Positions 1-6,307 are shown, counted from the first letter of the stretch. The stretch is DNA of 12,446 bases from CALKMS01 sp036796755 (GCA_036796755.1 DAIRCJ010000046.1:1-12446), one strand, 5' to 3'. The notes: generated by a model not told the origin, from the letters alone. Made by a program: numbers and translations.

Positions 1-818
1 CTTGCATCTCCTTGAATAATCTTAATAAAGGCATCTGTTCTTAATTTATCGAACTCCTTTAATCGTTTTATGGTATCTAAGCTATAACGGTTAATAAACT
101 TTAATGCTTCATTAATAGGTTCACAATATCTTTTATGTTTGATACACCAGTAAGTTTCTCTAACGGGTTTTTTGGGACGTGCCAAATCGTAATGAGGAAT
201 GAGTCTTGCAGAACGCGCAGACCTGGAAAGAATAATTTTTAAGACATCCTGGTTCTTATAATCTTTAATTATGCTTTTGTAAAATAAAATTTCTTGTAGC
301 GCTCTTTCAGAAAACCACTCCTTCAAGTATTCACTATCAGTAGTGAAAGTTTCAATCTTATCACCAAAAAGAGATCTGCTCTTGTTTTGTAAATCATGAC
401 TAAAAGATTTTAGTCTTTTTAATGCATCCTTAATTTCTTTTTCTACCTCTACTATATTGTATCTCTTTGTTTTTACTTCCTGAATCAGCACATTGAAAGG
501 AGATAATTCTATACCAATGGAATTTATGCCTAAGACATTTGCTTCTACAAGAGTCGTCCCTGAACCTGAAAAAGGATCAAGGATGGTATCGCCCTTTTTG
601 AAATATTTTTTTAAGAAGACCTCGACCAATTGTGGAATGAATTTTCCAAGATATGGGTGCAAACGATGTACATGCTTTGTCCTTTCACATTCTCTGACGT
701 TTAAAAAGGTTAAATCATCGCCTAAGATATCAATATTTTTCCGGGTATCTATTCTTGCCTCGATGAATTTTGTATCTATTCCAAATTTTGTTGCTGCTTT
801 TTTGTTTACTTCAAGCAT
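1..818 (-). CDS. DNA methyltransferase, N-terminal part (runs off left edge)
   Basis: The minus strand is open from ATG at 818-816 to the window edge, giving 272 complete residues without a stop. The start has a strong ribosome binding site (AAGGAGG, 9 nt upstream). HPYLGKFIPQ at residues 54-63 and DPFSGSGTT at 81-89 form the S-adenosylmethionine-binding region of amino-methyltransferases (m6A or m4C type); GIELSPFNV at 102-110 fits the following ribose-binding strand. A Cys-containing stretch, YWCIKHKRYC, lies at 223-232. The protein breaks off at IIQGDA, where such enzymes usually have motif III just before the catalytic (S/D)PPY motif, so the catalytic residues are outside the window. Motif I is followed by about 180 residues before this point, which places any recognition region between them. 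It could be the modification enzyme of a restriction-modification system or an orphan methylase; the specificity cannot be read. The region is AT-richer than the housekeeping genes to the right. Confidence 0.9.
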   Translation of the reverse strand, partial: MLEVNKKAATKFGIDTKFIEARIDTRKNIDILGDDLTFLNVRECERTKHVHRLHPYLGKFIPQLVEVFLKKYFKKGDTILDPFSGSGTTLVEANVLGINSIGIELSPFNVLIQEVKTKRYNIVEVEKEIKDALKRLKSFSHDLQNKSRSLFGDKIETFTTDSEYLKEWFSERALQEILFYKSIIKDYKNQDVLKIILSRSARSARLIPHYDLARPKKPVRETYWCIKHKRYCEPINEALKFINRYSLDTIKRLKEFDKLRTDAFIKIIQGDA

Positions 819-1186
819 AATTTATTGCCTCCTTACCTAACATTAAGAGTTTTTCTCTCAAGTGGCTAGTAGCACATGCTAGATAATAACGACGATGTTT
901 TTTTCTATTTTGGATGGCAAAACAGCTATCTTGACCACCTGTACCTTTGATGTAACTATCTCGTTTTCCTCAAACGCGTGCTTATAAAGGTTTCTTATCC
1001 TCATCAAATTTTCACTGCATACATAAGTATAAATCCCGTTTTTGGCAAAATCCCTCGCAATAAGGTTTTTGCTCGGCATTTTTTTGATATTTCTTCCTCT
1101 TTCAATTCAACTCTCCAGTTTAATTTAATCCAAATAATTTGGATTTTGCTGTCAGATTCTGTTAGTAATTTTACTAAGAAAATTTA
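811..1186 (-). pseudogene. Frameshifted gene upstream of the methyltransferase, function unknown
   Basis: Three consecutive minus-strand frames join into one coherent protein of about 125 residues if two single-base losses are assumed. The first segment (about 1186-1086) reads on into KLNWRVELKEEEISKK; the second (1079 to about 968) begins MPSKNLIARDFAKNG and includes YVCSENLMRIRNL; the third (about 963-811) includes YIKGTGGQDSCFAIQ and ends LMLGKEAINYA. The breaks fall at a 7-A run (1085-1079) and a 4-A run (967-964), and adding one A at each restores the frame. The stop TGA at 813-811 overlaps the methyltransferase ATG by 8 nt, as expected of an operon partner. The segment before the first break has no start codon, so the 5' end may also be damaged; alternatively the gene starts at ATG 1079. 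Either this is a decayed gene or both breaks are sequencing errors in homopolymers. I do not recognise the family. Its position suggests a restriction enzyme or accessory protein, but that is inference only. Confidence 0.6.
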
Positions 1187-1188
1187 AC

Positions 1189-1214
1189 AAAACAGTGTGA
1201 CAAAAATCTGTTTT
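1189..1214. terminator. Possible weak bidirectional terminator hairpin
   Basis: AAAACAG at 1189-1195 pairs with CTGTTTT at 1208-1214 (7 bp, 12-nt loop). On the plus strand a T-run continues to 1217. On the minus strand the stem is followed by GTTAAATTTT. It lies between the tRNA-Ser 3' end and the broken gene, so it could end the tRNA transcript. The stem is AT-rich and the loop long, which makes this a weak call. The rest of 1187-1323 shows no gene; it holds a G-run (1274-1279) and a 5-bp GGCAG/CTGCC hairpin at 1278-1298 without a T-run. Confidence 0.2.
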
Positions 1215-1323
1215 TTTATTTTAATGAATTTCAGTTTGAGGTTGAAATCGCTTGGGTTGGGTTTCGGTGGGCAGGGGGGCAGCCTTTTTGTTTCTGCCAG
1301 AAAGGAGGGAAACATTTTTTAAC

Positions 1324-1414
1324 TGGCGGAGGGAGAGGGATTTGAACCCCCGTCCCGAAATAATCGGGAAGCGGTTTTCGAGACCGCCGCCTTCGTCCGC
1401 TCGGCCATCCCTCC
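1324..1414 (-). tRNA. tRNA-Ser (anticodon CGA)
   Basis: On the minus strand a 91-nt class II tRNA folds cleanly. The acceptor stem pairs GGAGGGA (1414-1408) with TCCCTCC (1334-1328), the discriminator base is G, and CCA is encoded (1326-1324). The D-arm has the serine-type GCCGAGCGG. The anticodon loop is CTCGAAA, with CGA at 1380-1378, reading UCG. A long variable arm with stem TCCCGA/TCGGGA and the T-arm GGGGGTTCAAATCCCTC follow. The long variable arm and the anticodon together establish serine. The gene's 3' end faces the AT-rich methyltransferase locus, an orientation often seen where elements integrate into tRNA genes. Confidence 0.97.
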
Positions 1415-1424
1415 TTTTTCTAAT

Positions 1425-1430
1425 TTTATA
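1425..1430 (-). promoter_or_regulatory. Possible -10 element for tRNA-Ser
   Basis: TATAAA on the minus strand (1430-1425) lies 10 nt before the mature tRNA 5' end, so transcription would begin only a few bases upstream of it. The hexamer 17 nt further upstream (CATTTA) is a poor -35, so the call is tentative. Confidence 0.3.
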
Positions 1431-1602
1431 GTTAAAGTTAGAATTAATAAATGGCTGGAAAAACCGGGGTAAAATTTTCCTGGTGGCTGGAAAGAAAACT
1501 TAAAAACCTCCTTTTGCTCTCGGTTTTTTGGAGCAAGAAAAGGACTTAAAAAAATTTAAAAAAAATTTTCCCAAAATTCTCGATTTTGTAAGTCCCTAAG
1601 TA

Positions 1603-1608
1603 TATAAT
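1603..1608 (+). promoter_or_regulatory. Possible -10 element for the M23 peptidase gene
   Basis: A perfect TATAAT sits 32 nt before the ATG at 1641 and would start transcription around 1615. No good -35 lies at the right distance (the hexamer 17 nt upstream is TCGATT). The 1415-1640 interval contains no gene. It has A/T-runs at about 1548-1568 and a 6-bp TTGCTC/GAGCAA hairpin without a following T-run. Confidence 0.4.
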
Positions 1609-1640
1609 TCTTACATATTTTGTTGCTGGAGGGGTGCGAG

Positions 1641-2756
1641 ATGAAAAAACTGGCGGTAAATCTCCTGCTTATCTTAGTTTTTTTCTTTTCCCTTTTACTT
1701 CCTGCTCAATCTGAAAGCTTTACTCTGGCTTGGCCGATTGAAGGAAAGGTGGGTTTAAAGTTTGGAGAAAAGTATCTTTTTGAAGGAAAGGAAAGAACTC
1801 ATTACGGAATAGATATTCTGGCAGCTGAAGGGACGGAAGTAAAAAGTCCAGCCGAAGGAGAGGTGGTATTTTCTGGCCAGGTAGCTGGTCGCCAGGCAGT
1901 AACCATTGAGGCTGAAGGTTTTAAGTTAAGCCTTTCTCCGCTGAAAGAAGTAGAGGTCTTTAAAGGAGAAAAAATAGAAAAAGGCGGGTTGATTGGCAAA
2001 CTTGCATTTGAAGGCGATTACAGCCTGGCCGAAACTCACCTTCATCTGAGTTTGCGAGACTCCGAGGGAAAATATCTTGACCCTTTGCCTTATTTACCCG
2101 AACTCAACCTGGAACAAACCCAGCCAGAAAAAGAAACTCAACTCGTCGAAAACGAAACTCTCACTCAACCTGGACCTGAACCCCAATCCAATCCCTCTTC
2201 TTTAGAAAACCTAGTTTTTATTCAACCCGAAAACGCCAAAGAGTTTGCCGGGAACAGCGTTGCTGGGCAGGATTCTGCTTCGGTTGAAACAGTTCAACCA
2301 GGAAATCAAAGCCAGAATGAAAGCCCATTTCTTCAATCGCGGGCTGATTCATCAGTTATTAGTTGGAATTTTTCGAGGGGGGAAAAGTCGATTTCTAACC
2401 AAAGCAAGCTGGCAAAGAATTCAGTGACAAGGGCCCTAGAAGCTAAGAAAAAGTCTTCCTTTTCATTTCAAGCGACCGATTTAAGAGAGAAAACAAAAGC
2501 TTTATCCGATACTTTTTGCCAGCGCCGGGCGCAAGGACTGGTGGAAATGGCCAGGCACTCTCAAAAAAATCAGGAGCTCTTTACTTCTCCCTCAAGGAAG
2601 GGAAAGAGCGGCTTTGGTAGTTTCAATTTAGCCCCTCTTGGCTGGTCTTTCCTGGTTTGGCCTCTGTTTTATGCTTTCTTCTTTTATAGCTGGGAAGAGG
2701 TTCCTGGCCGTTTTCTTTATCGGGCGGGGCAGGTTGTTAAAGCTTCCCTTTTTTGA
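1641..2756 (+). CDS. Exported M23 (LytM-like) peptidase-family protein with C-terminal hydrophobic segment
   Basis: The 371-residue protein starts at ATG 1641, preceded by GGAGGGG with a 6-nt spacer; a TTG start at 1620 is possible but has no ribosome binding site. Residues 1-25 form a signal peptide (KK followed by a long Leu/Phe core, then AQS). Residues 30-150 match the M23 peptidoglycan endopeptidase fold: the zinc motif HYGID (H54, D58), the lysostaphin-like VKSPAEGEVVFSG strand, GEKIEKGGLIG, and HLH (H133, H135). The histidine usually found in the central YAHL motif is replaced by proline (LSPL, P100). Zinc ligands therefore remain, but one active-site His is missing, and activity is uncertain. 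Residues 157-330 are low-complexity, rich in Gln, Asn, Ser and Glu. The stretch 333-351 (LGWSFLVWPLFYAFFFYSW) is a likely membrane segment. It probably acts at the cell envelope, either in wall remodelling or as a non-catalytic binding or regulatory protein. Confidence 0.85.
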   Translation: MKKLAVNLLLILVFFFSLLLPAQSESFTLAWPIEGKVGLKFGEKYLFEGKERTHYGIDILAAEGTEVKSPAEGEVVFSGQVAGRQAVTIEAEGFKLSLSPLKEVEVFKGEKIEKGGLIGKLAFEGDYSLAETHLHLSLRDSEGKYLDPLPYLPELNLEQTQPEKETQLVENETLTQPGPEPQSNPSSLENLVFIQPENAKEFAGNSVAGQDSASVETVQPGNQSQNESPFLQSRADSSVISWNFSRGEKSISNQSKLAKNSVTRALEAKKKSSFSFQATDLREKTKALSDTFCQRRAQGLVEMARHSQKNQELFTSPSRKGKSGFGSFNLAPLGWSFLVWPLFYAFFFYSWEEVPGRFLYRAGQVVKASLF

Positions 2757-2785
2757 TAGAATGCTTTTCTTGTGGTTTATCCCTG

Positions 2786-2806
2786 CTCTCAATTTAGGGT
2801 TGAGAG
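2786..2806 (+). promoter_or_regulatory. Hairpin in rpsF leader
   Basis: CTCTCAA (2786-2792) pairs perfectly with TTGAGAG (2800-2806) around a 7-nt loop TTTAGGG. It lies 26 nt before the rpsF start. TCCCT at 2780-2784 could also pair with AGGGA at 2820-2824, which overlaps the ribosome binding site and suggests a possible closed form. Leaders upstream of rpsF that bind the S6:S18 complex are known in many bacteria; I could not identify the conserved residues of that motif here. There is no T-run, so it is not a simple terminator. Confidence 0.4.
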
Positions 2807-2832
2807 ACGCTAAGACCATAGGGAGGTGTTAG

Positions 2833-3126
2833 ATGCGTAGTTACGAGGTTATGTACATCCTTCACCCTGAAGGCGCTGAGGAAGATTACAAAGAGCTGAT
2901 TGAGCGGTTTAAAGGAGTGGTTGAAAAAGGCAAGGGGGAAGTTCTGGGAGTAAACCCCTGGGGTAGAAAAAAGTTTGCTTATCCGATTGAAAAACTAACC
3001 GAAGGCTATTATGTGGTAATGAATTTTAAGAGCGAACCTAAGGTAGCCAGCGAGTTAAGCCGTCAACTGAAGATTAACGATAAGGTAGTTCGCCATTTAC
3101 TTGTTAAGCTTGAAGGAGAAGAATAA
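2833..3126 (+). CDS. rpsF: 30S ribosomal protein S6
   Basis: The 97-residue protein has the normal S6 length and the family's N-terminal MRSYEVMYILHP, the central NPWGRKKFAYPI and GYYVVMNF, and the C-terminal LKINDKVVRHLLVKL. S6 binds S18 and 16S rRNA on the small-subunit platform. The start is ATG 2833 with GGGAGGTG 5 nt upstream. It is first of the rpsF-ssb-rpsR cluster, with ssb starting 1 nt after its stop. The 76-nt leader separates it from the M23 gene and contains a hairpin. A weak TTGATA (2753-2758)/TTTATC (2776-2781) pair with 17-nt spacing could serve as its own promoter, overlapping the end of the upstream gene. Confidence 0.97.
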   Translation: MRSYEVMYILHPEGAEEDYKELIERFKGVVEKGKGEVLGVNPWGRKKFAYPIEKLTEGYYVVMNFKSEPKVASELSRQLKINDKVVRHLLVKLEGEE

Positions 3127-3127
3127 G

Positions 3128-3538
3128 ATGAGTTTAAATCGGGTAGTTTTAATAGGCCGGCTGGCTAAAGACCCGGAACTTCGTTTCACCCCTGACGGCA
3201 CGCCGGTTACCACTTTACGTCTGGCCGTTTCCCGCCCTTTCGCTAAAGAAGGACAACCGGATGTGGACTTTTTTAGTGTTGTGGTCTGGAGGAAGCTGGC
3301 TGAACTCTGTTCAGAGTACCTGGGTAAAGGTCGGCTGGTGGCAGTGGAAGGAAGACTCCGTCGTCGGGAGTGGAAAACCGCTGAAGGTCAACCTCGCAGT
3401 GATGTTGAGATAGTGGCTTCAAATATCCAGTTTTTAGACCGTAAGACTGAGGGGGAAACTGCAAAGGAAGTAGTTGTAGAAGACAAAGAACCAGAAGCTC
3501 CTGAGGAGCTGGATATTGATGAGGATATACCTTTTTAG
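3128..3538 (+). CDS. ssb: Single-stranded DNA-binding protein
   Basis: The 136-residue protein has one OB-fold domain (about 1-105) with the typical MSLNRVVLIGRLAKDPELR start, DFFSVVVWRKLAE (48-60) and KGRLVAVEGRLRRREW (67-82). A short acidic linker leads to the tail DEDIPF, the conserved hook that binds DNA-replication and repair partners. It works as a tetramer on single-stranded DNA. The ATG at 3128 is preferred over a TTG at 3101 inside rpsF because it begins exactly at the family N-terminus and has AAGGAG about 10 nt upstream. Its position between rpsF and rpsR is the common bacterial arrangement. The linker is short compared with Bacillus or E. coli SSB. Confidence 0.97.
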   Translation: MSLNRVVLIGRLAKDPELRFTPDGTPVTTLRLAVSRPFAKEGQPDVDFFSVVVWRKLAELCSEYLGKGRLVAVEGRLRRREWKTAEGQPRSDVEIVASNIQFLDRKTEGETAKEVVVEDKEPEAPEELDIDEDIPF

Positions 3539-3551
3539 GAGGTTTAATTAA

Positions 3552-3797
3552 ATGGAAAAAGAAGTTAATTTTCGATTTAGAAAACGCCGCAAATACTGCT
3601 ATTTTTGTAAAGAAGGAATAAACTTTATTGACTACAAGGATGAAGAACTGCTTCGGAAGTTCATCTCTGACAGGGCCAAAATTCGTTCCCGGAAAGCCAC
3701 CGGTACCTGTGCTAAACACCAGAGGAAACTGGCAACAAGCATTAAGCGGGCACGAGAGATGGCTCTTCTTCCTTATGTGGTGCCCAAACAGCGCTAA
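3552..3797 (+). CDS. rpsR: 30S ribosomal protein S18 (zinc-ligand form)
   Basis: The 81-residue S18 carries the core RRKYCYFCKEG and DYKDEELLRKFISDRAKI followed by GTCAKHQRKLATSIKRAREMALLPY. The four potential metal ligands C16, C19, C53 and H56 are kept, so this is the cysteine-bearing form that can bind zinc, in contrast to the Cys-less paralogues used in low zinc. S18 pairs with S6 on the 30S platform. The start is ATG 3552. The ribosome binding site AGGAGG (3537-3542) overlaps the ssb stop codon, which ties the two genes together. Confidence 0.97.
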   Translation: MEKEVNFRFRKRRKYCYFCKEGINFIDYKDEELLRKFISDRAKIRSRKATGTCAKHQRKLATSIKRAREMALLPYVVPKQR

Positions 3798-3864
3798 AAA
3801 AATTTGTCTTCTATGAGCTTGGATTTTAATATTTAAAACTTGCCTAAAGAGCTTCGTTTCCTAC

Positions 3865-3893
3865 TTGCCAAAGCCTTCGGTTTTCAATATTAT
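3865..3893 (+). promoter_or_regulatory. Sigma-A type promoter before the GGDEF-like gene/rplI/dnaB
   Basis: TTGCCA (3865-3870) and TATTAT (3888-3893) match the -35 and -10 consensus at 5 of 6 positions each, with the ideal 17-nt spacing. The predicted start at about 3900 gives a leader of about 30 nt to the ATG at 3932. It is the best promoter-like sequence I see in the window and probably separates the rplI-dnaB unit from the rpsF cluster. Nothing else is evident in 3798-3913. Confidence 0.6.
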
Positions 3894-3931
3894 CAGTTTG
3901 TTAGTGGCTAATTTTGAAGGCGGGTGATGAG

Positions 3932-4486
3932 ATGGAGTTTTTCTTTCTGGCTTCTATAGTAGTGCTGGTCGTTGTGCTGATATTTGTTTTGCGGGGAAGG
4001 AAACAGATTGTTACTACCACCCCGGTGCCTCAAGCCGAGATTGATCCTTACTTGCTTATTGATAGAGAAACCAATCTCTACAACCGCCGCTTTTTCTTGC
4101 GACGGCTTCAAGAAGAAATCCACCGTTTCCAGCGTTACCAGTCTCCTTTTTCTTTAGCTCTCCTGAAACTTCCTTCTTCAGTGGAGAGCCTGGAAGATGC
4201 TCGCTTGAACTCTTTTTTGCGGCGGGTGGCTTCAATTGTGGAAAAGGATATCCGCTTAACCGATTTGGCCAGTCGTTACGACCGAGCTGATATAGCCATT
4301 CTTTTTTCGATGACCGGGCGTCTTTCAGCAGATGTGCCTATTTTTCGGTTGAAAGAGAAAATCAATCAGCTTTTAAAGTCGGAAAACTTAGAAGGAGAAG
4401 CCAACTTTTTAGTTTTTTCCTTCCCTGAACAAGCCCAGAAAATTGAGGAATTTATAAACAAACTTTCTCAAGGCGGGAGGATTTGA
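3932..4486 (+). CDS. Membrane-anchored protein with degenerate GGDEF domain
   Basis: The 184-residue protein begins with one membrane segment (residues 3-20, mostly Phe, Val, Leu and Ile) and a basic RGRK stop, followed by a cytoplasmic domain. DRETNLYNRRFF (44-55) matches the D-x-x-T-x-LYNRR-x-F hallmark of diguanylate cyclases, and SRYDRADIAILF (114-125) aligns with the RYGGDEFaill region. There GGDEF has become DRADI, so cyclase activity is very unlikely. It may sense or bind a nucleotide or a partner. ATG 3932 is chosen because GGCGGGTG lies just upstream; TTG 3914 lacks a ribosome binding site. The stop overlaps the rplI start (TTGA). In Bacillus this place is held by GdpP, a c-di-AMP phosphodiesterase with a degenerate GGDEF plus DHH/DHHA1 domains. 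Here the protein is much shorter and has no DHH part. Confidence 0.75.
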   Translation: MEFFFLASIVVLVVVLIFVLRGRKQIVTTTPVPQAEIDPYLLIDRETNLYNRRFFLRRLQEEIHRFQRYQSPFSLALLKLPSSVESLEDARLNSFLRRVASIVEKDIRLTDLASRYDRADIAILFSMTGRLSADVPIFRLKEKINQLLKSENLEGEANFLVFSFPEQAQKIEEFINKLSQGGRI

Positions 4487-4941
4487 AGAAAGTAAAGGTT
4501 TTTCTTTTAAAAGACGCGCCAGGCGTAGGAAAGGCAGGAGAGGTAAAAGAAGTTAATCGGGGATATGCCGAAAATTATCTTTTTCCTCGAGGTCTGGCAC
4601 GGTTAGCAAACGGAGAAGTTGCCAATCTTCTTCGGGCTAAAACTTTAAGGGAGAAAATTCAGCAGGAAAAAAGGCAAAAAGAAGCTGAAGAAATCAAAAA
4701 GCTAATTGAAAGCAATGTTCTGGTTGTTAGGGCTCGAGCTGGAAAAGAAGGAAAAATTTTTGGTTCGGTTACGGCTAAAGATTTAGCGGAGACACTTTTG
4801 AAACAGTTAGGTATTAAAATCGAAAAAAAGGAGATTGTTCTGGAAGAAAACTTGAAAAAATTAGGGAGTTATAGCTACCAGGTTAAATTGTACGGTGGTT
4901 TGAAGGCTGAAGGTAGGGTTGTGGTGGAAAAAGATGCCTGA
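4483..4941 (+). CDS. rplI: 50S ribosomal protein L9
   Basis: The 152-residue protein has the L9 N-terminal domain (VKVFLLKDAPGVGKAGEV, then VNRGYAENYLFPRGLA at 24-39), a long charged helix (about 45-75, rich in Lys, Glu and Gln), and a C-terminal domain with GKIFGSVTAKDLAE. L9 binds 23S rRNA near the L1 stalk base. The only in-frame start near the family N-terminus is TTG 4483. Its GGGAGG motif ends just 2 nt before the start, closer than usual. The start overlaps the stop of the upstream gene by 4 nt, which suggests translational coupling. The last 8 nt overlap dnaB. Confidence 0.95.
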   Translation: MKKVKVFLLKDAPGVGKAGEVKEVNRGYAENYLFPRGLARLANGEVANLLRAKTLREKIQQEKRQKEAEEIKKLIESNVLVVRARAGKEGKIFGSVTAKDLAETLLKQLGIKIEKKEIVLEENLKKLGSYSYQVKLYGGLKAEGRVVVEKDA

Positions 4942-6307
4942 GGAAATGGTCTATCCGCAAACCTTTGATCTTGAGAGGGTGCCGCCTCAGGATGACGAAG
5001 CTGAAGCTTCTTTGCTTGGCTCAATGCTTCTTTCTTCCGATGTCATTCCTGATGTGTTTGAGATTGTCTCCTCTGACTCTTTTTACCGTCAGGCTCATCG
5101 GCGCATATTCCAGTCCATCCAGGACCTTTATCTTAAAGGAGAGGCAGTTGACCCGATAACGGTAGCCGAAAACCTTAGAGCCCGGGGGGAGTTAGAGAAC
5201 TGCGGGGGCAAGGCCTATTTAGCTCATTTAGTTTCGGTTGTCCCTACGGCTGCTAACGCTCTCCAGTATGCTCGGATTGTTGAGCGTCACGCAGTCTTAA
5301 GGGCTCTCATTCAAGCAGCAACTGAAATAGCCCAGATAGCTTATCAGGGAAGCGAAGATATCGGAGCGGTTCTGGATAAGGTGGAAAGCATTATTTTTAG
5401 CATAGCCAAGCGGAAAGTTTCTGAGAAGTTTGTAGCTATGTCTGATCTGGTTCGCGAAGCTTTTGAGATGATAGAACAGGTTTATACCAAAGAGCACAAA
5501 GTAACCGGCCTGGAAACTGGCTTTCCTCAATTTGATGAGTTAACTTCCGGTCTTCATTCTTCAGATTTAATTATTGTGGCTGCTCGGCCAGGGATGGGAA
5601 AGACTTCTTTTGTTTTAAACATTGCTCAACATGTTGCTTTGAAGTTAGGCGAGCCCGTAGCTATTTTTTCTCTGGAGATGTCGCGCCACCAGCTGGTTCT
5701 GAGGCTTCTTTGTTCGGAAGCAATGGTCGATGCTCAGGCTTTAAGGACTGGTCGGATGACCGATAGTGACTGGCGGAGGCTTTCGGTAGCGGTGGGAAGG
5801 CTAGCCGAGGCTCCAATTTACATTGATGATACTCCCAGCATTACCATTCTTGAGCTTAAAGCTAAAGCTCGCCGTCTGGCTCGGCAGGTGGAGAAACTGG
5901 GCTTATTGATTGTTGACTATCTTCAGTTAATGCAGGGAAACAGTCGGGCTGAGAATCGCCAGCAGGAGATTTCCGAAATTTCCCGAGCCTTAAAGATCCT
6001 CGGGCGCGAGCTCAATGTTCCAGTGCTGGCTGTTTCTCAGCTTTCCCGTGCCGTCGAGCAACGAAGGGAAGATAAAAGACCGATACTTTCCGATTTAAGA
6101 GAGTCAGGTGCTCTTGAACAGGACGCCGACCTGGTAGTTTTTATTTACCGGGAGGATTATTACAATCGGGATACCGATAACAGAGAAGCAGAGATAATCG
6201 TGGCTAAACATCGTAACGGTCCAGTTGGAACAGTCAAACTTACCTTCCTTCCTCAGTACGCCAAGTTTGGCAACTTGTTTGCTGGTGATTTAAGTAACGG
6301 AGATTGA
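4934..6307 (+). CDS. dnaB: Replicative DNA helicase
   Basis: The 457-residue protein is of normal DnaB length. The N-terminal helical domain (about 16-120) carries PPQDDEAEASLLGSML, the usual start, and AVDPITVAENLRARGEL. The RecA-like domain starts with VTGLETGFPQFDELTSGLH (190-208), then Walker A ARPGMGKTS (217-225), Walker B LLIVDYLQLM (324-333), VLAVSQLSR (364-372) and the C-terminal SDLRESGALEQDADLVVF. DnaB is the hexameric ring helicase that unwinds DNA at the fork. No intein interrupts it. ATG 4934 overlaps rplI by 8 nt; ATG 4946 (preceded by GAGG) is an alternative start only 4 residues shorter. The rplI-dnaB pairing is as in Bacillus. Confidence 0.97.
   Translation: MPEEMVYPQTFDLERVPPQDDEAEASLLGSMLLSSDVIPDVFEIVSSDSFYRQAHRRIFQSIQDLYLKGEAVDPITVAENLRARGELENCGGKAYLAHLVSVVPTAANALQYARIVERHAVLRALIQAATEIAQIAYQGSEDIGAVLDKVESIIFSIAKRKVSEKFVAMSDLVREAFEMIEQVYTKEHKVTGLETGFPQFDELTSGLHSSDLIIVAARPGMGKTSFVLNIAQHVALKLGEPVAIFSLEMSRHQLVLRLLCSEAMVDAQALRTGRMTDSDWRRLSVAVGRLAEAPIYIDDTPSITILELKAKARRLARQVEKLGLLIVDYLQLMQGNSRAENRQQEISEISRALKILGRELNVPVLAVSQLSRAVEQRREDKRPILSDLRESGALEQDADLVVFIYREDYYNRDTDNREAEIIVAKHRNGPVGTVKLTFLPQYAKFGNLFAGDLSNGD

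Noticed and set aside
493..840. Plus-strand frame of 115 residues opposite the methyltransferase
   Set aside because: It is antisense to a well-supported gene (SAM motif, good ribosome binding site) and has no recognisable protein pattern.
978..1187. Plus-strand frame of 69 residues over the broken gene
   Set aside because: It has no ribosome binding site, and its complement gives coherent joined protein on the minus strand.
1278..1298. GGCAG/CTGCC hairpin after the tRNA as terminator
   Set aside because: The stem is only 5 bp with an 11-nt loop and no T-run on the minus strand.
1515..1536. TTGCTC/GAGCAA hairpin upstream of the M23 gene as a riboswitch or terminator
   Set aside because: A single 6-bp stem with no T-run follows no known riboswitch layout, and it lies upstream of the likely promoter.
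3273..3719. Minus-strand frame of 148 residues across ssb and rpsR
   Set aside because: It is a shadow of two certain genes; its Pro- and Leu-rich composition is typical of antisense reading.
3870..3884. AAAGCC-TTC-GGTTTT as a terminator after rpsR
   Set aside because: The stem needs a G-T pair and a 3-nt loop, is followed by only a short T stretch, and falls inside the promoter spacer.
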